Source: UBA7446 sp049596455 (GTDB lineage: Bacteria; Bacteroidota; Bacteroidia; Flavobacteriales; Flavobacteriaceae). From it: a stretch of 64,000 nt of DNA. The DNA is taken from the NCBI GenBank assembly GCA_049596455.1, contig JBMYLP010000006.1, positions 1 through 64,000 on the forward strand. Direction: 5' to 3'. This document shows positions 45,549-54,190 of this stretch, one piece after another; positions within the stretch are counted from its first letter, which is position 1, and each line of letters begins with the position of its first letter. The position numbers and the translations under genes are program-made. A model generated the notes under the pieces. That model was not told the origin of the DNA. It did not search any database and was given only the letters and a program-made list of their open reading frames with translations.

Positions 45549-46141
45549 TACATTTCGTTAACTTCCACAAAAGGTGGAAACAAATATTGCTTTTTGGTTT
45601 GGGTGCAGGTACATAAAAATCGGGTTCTGCGTTTGGCTTCTTTTTGAAAAACACGTCCGTCTGAAACACTAAACAATGCACCTTGTTCTAGTTCAAAAAT
45701 ACATTTTTTATCGTTTGGCGGGTCAAATTGTCGCAATGCAAGCATAAGTGAAGCGTCTGCAGCAAAGGTCGCTTTAGGTTTTTGCATGTGTTTTTGCAAT
45801 GGTTTGAGTAGCACCTCTGGAAAAAAATCAGCAGTTAAAAAAGGGGCTACCACGTTTCTAAAAGTTTTTTGCCAAACTTCGCCATGAGGTTTTTGTCGCC
45901 TCTTATAATCAGAAAACACCCTGTAATGCGCCCATTCGTGCAAAAAAGTAAGCAAAAATCGGTATCGATTTTCCATTGCGTTTAGCGTAATGGTTACGGG
46001 TTTGCCGCGCTGTACACGAAAATCACCATGCTTGGTTTTACGTTGGCGCACCACCTTTATGTGCACATTGTTATTTGCTATCAGCGAAGCACATTTTTCT
46101 TGCGCTGCCTCTGGCAAAAAAGAATAAAAATCAAGATTCAT
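45548..46141 (-). CDS. SprT-like zinc metalloprotease-domain protein
   Basis: 197 residues. The zinc-binding HExxH motif appears in LTFLHEWAHYRVFSDYKR (about residue 70), followed by the third ligand region KPHGEVWQKTF. A C-terminal zinc-ribbon-like end (RFLCTCTQTKKQYLFPP) has only part of the cysteines of a full ribbon. SprT-like proteins are related to the DNA-protein crosslink protease SPRTN; the bacterial role is not established. It overlaps both neighbours by one base, so it is in an operon with the SDR and DUF389 genes. Confidence 0.85.
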   Translation of the reverse strand: MNLDFYSFLPEAAQEKCASLIANNNVHIKVVRQRKTKHGDFRVQRGKPVTITLNAMENRYRFLLTFLHEWAHYRVFSDYKRRQKPHGEVWQKTFRNVVAPFLTADFFPEVLLKPLQKHMQKPKATFAADASLMLALRQFDPPNDKKCIFELEQGALFSVSDGRVFQKEAKRRTRFLCTCTQTKKQYLFPPFVEVNEM

Positions 46142-46824
46142 TAAGGGGTAGTATTCGAAACGGGAAGCACTTTGCCGTTATAAAATCGGTGTCCTGTTAA
46201 GGCAAATTGTGCAATGTAAGCTGCCATAGTTTTGGCGTCCATGGGAACGTCTAAACCTGGAAAAGCTTCCGAAAGCATTTCGGTTTGTACCGCACCAAGT
46301 GCCAATGCATTCACAAACGGTCCTGTTTCTTTAAATTCTTCTGCGAGTAATTCGGTGAGTATAGATACTGCGCCTTTGCTACTACTATAGGCTGCCAAAC
46401 CCGGGAATTTTGAAGTGCCGTTTATGCCCCCCATACTGCTGATGTTAACCACATGACTGGATGGGTTCATTTTGGGAAGTAATGTGCGTATCATATTTGC
46501 CAGCCCAAAAACATTTACTTTATAAACGGCTTCAAAATCAGCTTGAATGGTTTGTAAAAAAGGTTTATTAATGAGTTTACCGGCGTTATTTATGAGGACA
46601 TCAACTTTGTTTGGAGCAACATTTGCTGACCAATCTTCTACTGATTTTTCATCAGAAATATCGAGAGAAAAAGGGTGAACGTTTGGCGCATTCAATCCCT
46701 CAATTGGACTGATGTTTCGAGATAATGCCCAAACCTGATGATTGTTGTCTGAAAACCATTGTACCATAGCCAAGCCAATTCCTCTGCTTGCCCCTGTAAT
46801 CACAATGTTTTTTGACGCTTCCAA
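46141..46824 (-). CDS. Short-chain dehydrogenase/reductase
   Basis: 227 residues. Rossmann motif ITGASRGIGLAM (about 9-20), NNAG motif VLINNAGKLI, catalytic Ser in VVNISSMGGINGTSKF and Y-x-x-x-K in AAYSSSKGAVSIL. The start is TTG (46824), chosen because no ATG lies near and the Rossmann motif follows at the normal distance. It begins 5 bases after pdhC. The substrate is unknown. Confidence 0.85.
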   Translation of the reverse strand: MEASKNIVITGASRGIGLAMVQWFSDNNHQVWALSRNISPIEGLNAPNVHPFSLDISDEKSVEDWSANVAPNKVDVLINNAGKLINKPFLQTIQADFEAVYKVNVFGLANMIRTLLPKMNPSSHVVNISSMGGINGTSKFPGLAAYSSSKGAVSILTELLAEEFKETGPFVNALALGAVQTEMLSEAFPGLDVPMDAKTMAAYIAQFALTGHRFYNGKVLPVSNTTP

Positions 46825-46829
46825 AACGG

Positions 46830-48440
46830 TTACACCACCAATCGGATGGGATTTTCAATATATTCTTTGAGAGTTTGTAAGAACTGTGCCCCCGTTGCAC
46901 CATCAACCGTACGGTGGTCACAAGCCAATGTGAGTTTCATGGTGTTTCCTACCACAATTTCGCCTTCTTTCACCACAGGTTTTTGCACTATAGCACCCAC
47001 AGAAAGTATGGCGGAATTGGGTTGGTTGATTATCGATGTAAACTCTGTAATACCAAACATTCCAAGATTCGAAACGGTAAACGTGCTTCCGTCCATTTCT
47101 TGCGGTGTAAGTTTTTTACTTCTTGCCCGACCAGCAAAGTCTTTCACCTGTGCGCCTATTTGTGGTAAATTCATTTCGTTGGCAAATCGCAATACAGGAA
47201 CTACCAATCCATCTTCAACCGCAACGGCTACCCCAACATGCACGTGGTGATTGAGCACCATTTTGTCGTCAAACCACTGCGAATTTACCTGAGGGTGCTC
47301 TTTCAATGAAAGTGCCACAGCTTTTACCACAATGTCATTAAATGAAATTTTGGTGTCAGGAATAGAATTGTATTGCTTTCTAAACGCAATAGCAGCGTCC
47401 ATATCAAATTCAACAGAAAGATAATAGTGCGGTGCGCTAAACTTGGAAGCCCCTAAACGCTTGGCAATGGTTTTACGCATTTGCGAGTTGGGTACCTCTT
47501 CTTGCTTTTCTTGTCCTGCAGGTACAAAAACAGCGGGTTGGGCGCTTGTAGTTGCTGCAGGTGTGTATTGCTCTACATCACGTTTTACAATACGTCCAGA
47601 CTCCCCCGTGCCGCTTACAAGGCTTAAATCAATTCCTTTTTCTTTGGCGATTTTCTTCGCCAATGGCGATGCCATAATACGTCCTGTATTTGGAGTTGCG
47701 CTTGCCTGTTCAACAACTGGCGCAGCTACAGCTGCTGGTGTTGCAGCAGGAGTTGGTGTTTGCGCAGGTGTTGCTTCGGGTGCTGGCGCAGGAGTTGCTG
47801 ATGTTGCAGGGGGTGCAGCCAAAATAGCAGAAACATCTGTTCCCGCAGGTCCAATGATGGCAAGAAGCGTATCTACAGGAGCAGTTTCACCAACTGCCGT
47901 TCCAATATGAAGTAGCACGCCAGAAAAGAACGACTCAAATTCCATCGTGGCTTTGTCGGTCTCAATTTCTGCTAAAATATCGCCCTCTTCCACGGTGTCA
48001 CCTACTTGCTTTAGCCAAGAAGCAACCGTTCCCTCTTCCATCGTATCACTAAGGCGCGGCATGTTGATGATTTCAACACCCTCTGGAATGGCAGCAGGAG
48101 CAGTCTCAGATGCTTTCGCTTCAGGTTCAATTTCAGTAGCGGCTTCGGTAGGTGCTTCTGCTTCCGCAGTTCCACCACTGAGCAGCGCAGTAATATCTTC
48201 CCCTTCTTCTCCTATAATTGCCAACAATACATCTACTGGAGCCGTTTCGCCTGCTTGTACCCCAATGTGTAAAAGCGTGCCTTCGTAAAACGACTCAAAT
48301 TCCATGGTGGCTTTATCCGTTTCAATTTCAGCTAATATGTCGCCCTCTGCTACTTTATCGCCTACATTTTTAAGCCATGTAGCCACAGTTCCTTCTTCCA
48401 TTGTATCGCTAAGGCGCGGCATGTTTATAATTGTTGCCAT
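46830..48440 (-). CDS. pdhC: Pyruvate dehydrogenase complex, dihydrolipoamide acetyltransferase (E2)
   Basis: 536 residues. Two lipoyl domains (about 1-80 and 120-205), each with the lipoylated lysine in EIETDKATMEFES, are joined by an acidic Ala/Glu linker; an Ala/Pro/Thr-rich linker leads to the E1/E3-binding domain (IMASPLAKKIAKEKGIDLSL) and the catalytic domain with LACDHRTVDGATGAQFL. It transfers acetyl groups to CoA. pdhA is directly upstream (1-base gap). The two lipoyl domains are almost identical, suggesting a recent or homogenised duplication. Confidence 0.95.
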   Translation of the reverse strand: MATIINMPRLSDTMEEGTVATWLKNVGDKVAEGDILAEIETDKATMEFESFYEGTLLHIGVQAGETAPVDVLLAIIGEEGEDITALLSGGTAEAEAPTEAATEIEPEAKASETAPAAIPEGVEIINMPRLSDTMEEGTVASWLKQVGDTVEEGDILAEIETDKATMEFESFFSGVLLHIGTAVGETAPVDTLLAIIGPAGTDVSAILAAPPATSATPAPAPEATPAQTPTPAATPAAVAAPVVEQASATPNTGRIMASPLAKKIAKEKGIDLSLVSGTGESGRIVKRDVEQYTPAATTSAQPAVFVPAGQEKQEEVPNSQMRKTIAKRLGASKFSAPHYYLSVEFDMDAAIAFRKQYNSIPDTKISFNDIVVKAVALSLKEHPQVNSQWFDDKMVLNHHVHVGVAVAVEDGLVVPVLRFANEMNLPQIGAQVKDFAGRARSKKLTPQEMDGSTFTVSNLGMFGITEFTSIINQPNSAILSVGAIVQKPVVKEGEIVVGNTMKLTLACDHRTVDGATGAQFLQTLKEYIENPIRLVV

Positions 48441-48441
48441 A

Positions 48442-49440
48442 CTATAATTTATGAGATATAAATGGGTAATCTTTTTGTTCGTAAACAGCGTCGTACATTA
48501 CATTCTTTTCTGGGAACGGCGACGACTCAGCAAATTCCTCGCATTCTTTAACCCCAGCTTTTACGCGTGCATCGATTTCAGCGAGTTCATCCTCAGAAGC
48601 GTATTCTTCCTTTAAAATAATTTCTTTGACTTGCGTAATAGGGTCAATTTTACGGTACTCCTCTACTTCCTCTTTGGTGCGGTAATGTTGCGCATCGGAC
48701 ATGGAGTGCCCGCGATAACGGTATGTTTTTGCCTCTAAAAATGTTGGTCCCTCGCCACGACGTGCACGCTGAATAGCTTCATCTATGCCTTCGGCAACCG
48801 CAACAGGATTCATACCGTCAATAGGACCACAAGGCATTTCATATCCAAGCCCAAGCTTCCAAATATCGGTGTGATTGGCAGTACGCTCTACCGAAGTACC
48901 CATGGCGTAACCATTGTTTTCTACGATAAACACTACAGGAAGTTTCCAAAGCATCGCTAGGTTTAAGGTTTCATGCAGCGACCCTTGTCGAACTGCACCA
49001 TCACCCATAAAACAAAGTGTAACGGCATCGCTGCCATGATATTTATCGCCAAATGCCATTCCTGCACCCAAGGGAATTTGTCCACCTACAATACCGTGAC
49101 CACCGTGAAAACGGTGTTCTTTTGAAAAAATGTGCATTGAACCACCCAATCCGTTAGAAGTTCCCGTGGCTTTGCCAAACAATTCTGCCATGACTCTTTT
49201 GGGGTCAACGCCCATACCTATGGGTTGTACGTGGTTACGGTAGGCAGTAATCATGCGGTCTTTGGTAAGATCCATTGCGTGAAGCGACCCTGCAAGTATG
49301 GCTTCTTGACCATTGTAGAGGTGTAAGAATCCACGAACTTTTTGTTGGATATAAACTGATGCGAGCTTGTCTTCAAACTTGCGCCAAAACATCATGTTCT
49401 CGTACCAATTTAGGTAAGTTTCGCGCGTGACTTTTTCCAT
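48442..49440 (-). CDS. pdhA: Pyruvate dehydrogenase E1 component, alpha subunit
   Basis: 332 residues. Thiamin-diphosphate binding GDGAVRQGSLHETLNLA followed by NNGYAMGTS, and the phosphorylation-loop-like YRYRGHSMSDAQHYR, mark an alpha subunit of a heterotetrameric E1. It decarboxylates pyruvate together with the beta subunit, whose gene is not in the window. First gene of the run pdhA-pdhC-SDR-sprT-DUF389, 24 bases downstream of a -7 element. Confidence 0.95.
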   Translation of the reverse strand: MEKVTRETYLNWYENMMFWRKFEDKLASVYIQQKVRGFLHLYNGQEAILAGSLHAMDLTKDRMITAYRNHVQPIGMGVDPKRVMAELFGKATGTSNGLGGSMHIFSKEHRFHGGHGIVGGQIPLGAGMAFGDKYHGSDAVTLCFMGDGAVRQGSLHETLNLAMLWKLPVVFIVENNGYAMGTSVERTANHTDIWKLGLGYEMPCGPIDGMNPVAVAEGIDEAIQRARRGEGPTFLEAKTYRYRGHSMSDAQHYRTKEEVEEYRKIDPITQVKEIILKEEYASEDELAEIDARVKAGVKECEEFAESSPFPEKNVMYDAVYEQKDYPFISHKL

Positions 49441-49464
49441 AGCGTATAACTGTTATAAGTTGCG

Positions 49465-49472
49465 CAAAGATA
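49465..49472 (-). promoter_or_regulatory. -7 promoter element of pdhA
   Basis: Minus-strand TATCTTTG, exact TAnnTTTG. The surrounding gcgcaaagata is the same as at the adk promoter. Confidence 0.65.
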
Positions 49473-49510
49473 AGGCAACTATGTCATGGAAAAAAACGAA
49501 ACAACAATCC

Positions 49511-50638
49511 TTAGTACCGTTCTTCTCCAAAGTTAAAGGTAAGCGAAAAACGAAGCGTGTTTTCAAGTGGGTTTACCACCCTAGTAGCAGAAATCAGGTA
49601 GGATAAGTCGATATCAATGATGTTGTATTTAAATCCTGCGCCAAGAGTAATAAATTTTCGCGCACCTTTTTGCTCGCTTTCATTAAAATATCCTGCTCGC
49701 AAAGCAAAGGATTCATCATACATAAACTCGGCGCCAAGTGCCCATGTAAATTCTTTTAGCTCCTCGCTAAAGCCGTCAGGCGCATCACCAAAGGATTTAA
49801 AAATTCCTGAAAGAACACCTACATCATCTGGCTGGCTGTAATTTCCTTTGTCGTCAAGTACACTCGGTGAAGGCACCAAAAGTTTATTTATCTCAAGGGT
49901 AACCGCAAGTTTGTTGTAGGAGTCAAAAATAAAATCAAAACCTCCACCTAGTTTTAGGTTAGTTGGCAAAAAGTCTGACTCCCCTTCGTCCTCGTATTTT
50001 AGTTTTGGACCAATATTGGAAAGGTTAAATCCTGCACGCCAAATACCCGAAAAATTTGAGTACGGCACCTCAAAAGACTCATAAAAACCAGATATCCCTA
50101 CAGCTACTGTATTTGCTGCTACGCTCTCATTTGTTCCTGTTTGAAGTTTTAAATCAGAGCTCAAGAATGATCCTTGAATTGCCATAGAAAAGTTATCGCT
50201 CAGTTTCAACGCATACGAAGCATCTAAAGCAAATTCATTTGGTCTTTCAATTAGAGGATTGATAAAATCTGCAGGTGTTTCTCCTATTTCAATTTCTCCC
50301 AAACTGAAATAACGCAACCCAACCGCCCATGAAGCACGGTCACTGATAGCACGATAATACGTGAGGTCTGCAAGGAAAATATCGTTTACTAACTTACTCA
50401 AGTAGGGCGTGTAGCTTATGGCTGCGCCTGTTTCGTTAGGTGTAAAGGCATACTTTGCCGGGTTCCAGTGATTGGAAAAGGCATCTGCTGATGTAGCAAC
50501 ACCCTGATCGCCAAGAGATGCCGAACGTGCATCGGGAGCTATATTTAAAAAAGGGACTCCTGTGGTAACGACACGATTTTGGGCATTTGTAAGTTGAAAA
50601 AACCCTACTAAAAGTAATAAAGCTGTAAATTGTTTCAT
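49511..50638 (-). CDS. porV: Type IX secretion outer membrane protein PorV
   Basis: 375 residues from ATG 50638, which gives a proper signal peptide (MKQFTALLLLVGFFQLTNAQ). Upstream starts would lie inside porU. The mature start NRVVTTGVPFLNIAPDARSA and the ADAFSNHWNPAKYAF segment are diagnostic of the PorV barrel; the last residues LRFSLTFNF form a terminal beta strand. PorV shuttles type IX cargo from the translocon to the PorU sortase. It follows porU after one base. Confidence 0.92.
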   Translation of the reverse strand: MKQFTALLLLVGFFQLTNAQNRVVTTGVPFLNIAPDARSASLGDQGVATSADAFSNHWNPAKYAFTPNETGAAISYTPYLSKLVNDIFLADLTYYRAISDRASWAVGLRYFSLGEIEIGETPADFINPLIERPNEFALDASYALKLSDNFSMAIQGSFLSSDLKLQTGTNESVAANTVAVGISGFYESFEVPYSNFSGIWRAGFNLSNIGPKLKYEDEGESDFLPTNLKLGGGFDFIFDSYNKLAVTLEINKLLVPSPSVLDDKGNYSQPDDVGVLSGIFKSFGDAPDGFSEELKEFTWALGAEFMYDESFALRAGYFNESEQKGARKFITLGAGFKYNIIDIDLSYLISATRVVNPLENTLRFSLTFNFGEERY

Positions 50639-50639
50639 A

Positions 50640-53600
50640 TCAATTAATAATAAGTTTAGCCGAATGGGTATCGGTTGTTTGTGATAACGTAGAAATAAGC
50701 TCAATCGTGTACAAATATGTTCCTTTATTTAATTTTTGTCCACTATACGAAGTAGCATTCCAGTGTAAACTATCCAACAAATACCCAGAAGAAAACACCT
50801 TTTGGTTACTGTGCCAAACGCGCTTCCCATCTGTGGTAAAGATATACAAATTCGCTTCCAAAAGCTCACGTGGGCGGTTGTGTTGCACAAAAAATGTTGT
50901 TTGATTTGTAACAGGATTTGGAGAGTTGTAAACACGCTCTATCTGTAAACTACTACTATCCTTGACCCAAAATGTGATTGTTTTGGTACTTGGATTGTTG
51001 TGTGTATCCCATGCCCTAACGGTAAGCGTATGCAGTCCTATTGATAGTTTATTCAATGGATACGTTATTGTTCCTTTAGAAAAATCGTCCAGAGAAGCAG
51101 CATAAAATGCATTCAGCAAAAACGGGCTGGTTTGGTTATTATCCAAAACCGCTGTAATGTCGTGTCCAATACCTCCGGCTGTATTTATGCCATTTTCATC
51201 TGCCAAATCAATAATTAGTGTTGGACTACCAAAAACATAGTCGCCATCAACAAAATTTCTGTTGTTTAAGAACACCTCTATGTCAGGACCTTGGTTGTCT
51301 TCGGGAGCTGAAGTGTCTAGCCCACCAATAGAAAATTTGTCCGAATATCCACCTAGAGATTCACTTTTGTCTTCATTAAAGGCAATCAACGTAATTCGGG
51401 CTTCACCAAGTTTTAAATCAATATCTTTTGGCACTACAAAAGTGGATGTAAATTTTCCGTCTTTAACAGTAGATAGCCCCTGAAAAATTTGATTTCCAAT
51501 GACTTCAAATTTAAATGGATTTAGCTTGTAACTAGGATTACCATCATTGTTTAAGACGTTGCGCATTTCATACTTATCAAACACTTGAAGGGTTACTTCC
51601 CCATTAAAATCCTTTTGTGTCTCTCCACTTGTATTAGTAAGAACTCCACTAAGCGTGATTTTCTCCAAAGCATTCATCGTTTTTTGATCATCTGAAGCAG
51701 CTTCAATAGGAACACCATTAATTTGAGTAATGTTTATTTCAGGCTTTGGGGTGTTCAATTTTAGGGCAGGATCCCCAATGTAAAAAATGATTCGCTTTTG
51801 GTTGGTATTCCGAAATTCGCCTTTAGCTTTTCGCAATGCTTCGGCAATACTAGTTGCCTCATCTCCATTTGAAGGAAATAAATATTTTGTGATGAGTTTA
51901 TTGAACGCTATTCCTTCGCCTACATAAATTTGACGTGTCGTAGAAATAAGCCCCAAAGCTCCTCCGGTTGCGTTTTGATATAGCAACTCCCCGGCTGTTT
52001 GCCTATCGTGATTATCAAAACGTGTAAATTCACATGTTACAACAATAAAAAGCGGATATTTACCAGGGTGAAAAAGGCTTTGAGCCATTTTTTTATCCAT
52101 CAAGAATTCACTTGCTAATCCATCCTCGCCACCATGTCCAAAATACTGAACAGCTAAGGTTCCTTGTGATAAACGGCTTTCTAGTGCTAATTCTACATCG
52201 GGATAGCTATCTCCACCCGCGGATGCTTCTTGTTTGTATGAATCGGCTAGCAGCTTCGTAATGTTTAAGAATTGATTTTGTCTAGAAAGATTATCTCCAA
52301 CTTCATTTAACTCAATTTGTAAATTATAATCATTTTTTTCATTTTTAAAATGGTCTGCATCATCGGCTAAAATGGTATAGCTATTATTCCAACTGCCCTT
52401 ATTTTGAGCCGCCTCGTATGCTATCACTTTATCCACCGCAACGGTTGCTTGCGTCTTGTTTGAAAACACCATACGACCAACCGTCAAATCCATTTTATCC
52501 CCTGAAAGCAGGTGCCCCTCTCCGACATCCATCATGGTAAAAAAGTCATCGGACATAAAGGAATTTGCAAGCGAAAAACTATCCAATGCATGAAAAGTAG
52601 GTACAACCAAATCGTTGGTTCGGGAGCGTTTTTGGTAATCAAAACTAGTATCGCCAAACAAACACAAATACTTAAGTTTCTTGCCCTGTGAATGGTAGAG
52701 ATACCGCACAAAATTCCGAATAGCGGCAATATCTTGCTGTCCCGTGGAAAAGGCTTCATAAATTTCTTCAAGAGTCACCAATTGGGCTTGTAATCCTCTA
52801 TTTTCTATTCGGTGTGTAACCAATTTCGCTGCCTCCTCTTTATACGCTTCTGTGGTAATAAGCAAGTAGGTTGTTGCTGGCAGGTCTTTAAGTTGACCTA
52901 AAAAAGAGGTGGGTGAAAATCTCCGATTATTTCGCCTAGATGTAGGTGTTTTGTAATCTGAAGCCAAAAAGAATGTAGCATCTGCATCTACCAAAACATC
53001 TGAACCAAATGTGGTTGCATTTTCAGGGGGAGTATGTACTATGTCATTATTTAATTCCCAAAGCGTAGTTTCTGGAGTTGCGTCGGAAATGGCTAATTCT
53101 TGTGTAGGTGTTGAAGGGTCAAGAGTAAATAAAAAGCCTTCGTCATTTGCCGAAAGATTCCGATTGTACTGCGCTAGAATAAAATCCAAATATCCGCTGG
53201 AAGCAAAATCGCCATTTGCGTCATACGAAAGCTCAGTCGAGACTTCATCTGTCGCGTTTACTTCTAATTGAATCATACCCGAAATACCATTAAATTGCGT
53301 CGAAGGCTCTCTTGCAACGTCGGTTCCTTTAGAAGGTCCCAATGTAACCGATTTTGATGCGGAACCTGAGCTAAATGTAAAAGACGTTGTTGTATTTGCC
53401 GCAGCAGCAACACGGGCAACTACATCGACTTTTGTTCCTGATGCAACATTTGGTGTTGGCACGGAATAGGTTTCATTTTGCTCATCAGAAAAACGTACAC
53501 CAAACCAATGACGACCAAGCGAGCCAATATTGTAATTATCTTCTTCAATTGCCGCTTGATAAATACCTGTATGCAATGCATTGGCCGAAACCACTTCGTT

Positions 53601-54071
53601 TCCCTTTTCAACCAAAACACGCTTACCACTTGAGGTGCCGTATGTAATATAATAGACTGCAGTTTTATGATAGAGATTTGTAAAGGTTTGGCTTTCCGCA
53701 TTCCAAGCATCGCCTGCATATCCCATAAACAAAATGTAATCAGTGTCATCAAAAGAACCATCCTCCTCGCCCACTACCCAAATGGCGTTTTCGTGTAGGG
53801 TTTCTACTTCAGCAGCATTTTTTAGGGGGAGCATTTGTCCACCCCGACCAAATATGCGAAGTGTCTTAGGGTCAATATCATCCGCAGGAATACCTAATTG
53901 ATTTAAAAAGTTTTTAGTGATTTTTTGCACACCCGTTTCCTCAACAGAAAAACGATACCACGAAGTGATACTACTGTCCAAAAAAGGGTGTGGAGTAACC
54001 CCTTGAGCGAACACACCGCTGCAAAAAAAGCTGAAAATCAGTACAAAAAATTTTAAATATTTTATTGACAT
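50640..54071 (-). CDS. porU: Type IX secretion sortase PorU
   Basis: 1143 residues. Signal peptide (MSIKYLKFFVLIFSFFCSGV, cut after FAQ), a long N-terminal beta region, then the C25 gingipain-like domain with the catalytic His in VQYFGHGGEDGLASEF (about 648) and Cys in FIVVTCEFTRFDNHD (about 679). The C-terminal end (VYNSPNPVTNQTTFFVQ, LNKGTYLYTIEL) resembles a type IX sorting domain, as known for PorU. The enzyme cuts sorting domains and attaches cargo to the surface. The ATG at 54071 lies 3 bases after a -7 element, so the mRNA is probably leaderless. Divergent from gldJ. Confidence 0.93.
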   Translation of the reverse strand: MSIKYLKFFVLIFSFFCSGVFAQGVTPHPFLDSSITSWYRFSVEETGVQKITKNFLNQLGIPADDIDPKTLRIFGRGGQMLPLKNAAEVETLHENAIWVVGEEDGSFDDTDYILFMGYAGDAWNAESQTFTNLYHKTAVYYITYGTSSGKRVLVEKGNEVVSANALHTGIYQAAIEEDNYNIGSLGRHWFGVRFSDEQNETYSVPTPNVASGTKVDVVARVAAAANTTTSFTFSSGSASKSVTLGPSKGTDVAREPSTQFNGISGMIQLEVNATDEVSTELSYDANGDFASSGYLDFILAQYNRNLSANDEGFLFTLDPSTPTQELAISDATPETTLWELNNDIVHTPPENATTFGSDVLVDADATFFLASDYKTPTSRRNNRRFSPTSFLGQLKDLPATTYLLITTEAYKEEAAKLVTHRIENRGLQAQLVTLEEIYEAFSTGQQDIAAIRNFVRYLYHSQGKKLKYLCLFGDTSFDYQKRSRTNDLVVPTFHALDSFSLANSFMSDDFFTMMDVGEGHLLSGDKMDLTVGRMVFSNKTQATVAVDKVIAYEAAQNKGSWNNSYTILADDADHFKNEKNDYNLQIELNEVGDNLSRQNQFLNITKLLADSYKQEASAGGDSYPDVELALESRLSQGTLAVQYFGHGGEDGLASEFLMDKKMAQSLFHPGKYPLFIVVTCEFTRFDNHDRQTAGELLYQNATGGALGLISTTRQIYVGEGIAFNKLITKYLFPSNGDEATSIAEALRKAKGEFRNTNQKRIIFYIGDPALKLNTPKPEINITQINGVPIEAASDDQKTMNALEKITLSGVLTNTSGETQKDFNGEVTLQVFDKYEMRNVLNNDGNPSYKLNPFKFEVIGNQIFQGLSTVKDGKFTSTFVVPKDIDLKLGEARITLIAFNEDKSESLGGYSDKFSIGGLDTSAPEDNQGPDIEVFLNNRNFVDGDYVFGSPTLIIDLADENGINTAGGIGHDITAVLDNNQTSPFLLNAFYAASLDDFSKGTITYPLNKLSIGLHTLTVRAWDTHNNPSTKTITFWVKDSSSLQIERVYNSPNPVTNQTTFFVQHNRPRELLEANLYIFTTDGKRVWHSNQKVFSSGYLLDSLHWNATSYSGQKLNKGTYLYTIELISTLSQTTDTHSAKLIIN

Positions 54072-54074
54072 ACA

Positions 54075-54082
54075 CAAAGATA
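54075..54082 (-). promoter_or_regulatory. -7 promoter element of porU
   Basis: Minus-strand TATCTTTG, exact TAnnTTTG, only 3 bases before the porU ATG. It overlaps the in-frame TTG at 54077, which is therefore not the start. Confidence 0.65.
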
Positions 54083-54190
54083 ACGATGATAAGATGTTAT
54101 TCGTATTTGGGTTTGGATATACTATTTTTGGTTCAACTTCGTTAAGTAAGTAACAATACAGATGATTTATTCGTATATTGCACCATTGTT

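Noticed and set aside
47443..48288. Open frames on the plus strand opposite pdhC
   Set aside because: They are low-complexity Ala/Ser/Val-rich mirrors of the Ala/Pro linkers and lipoyl domains; no start context or family match.
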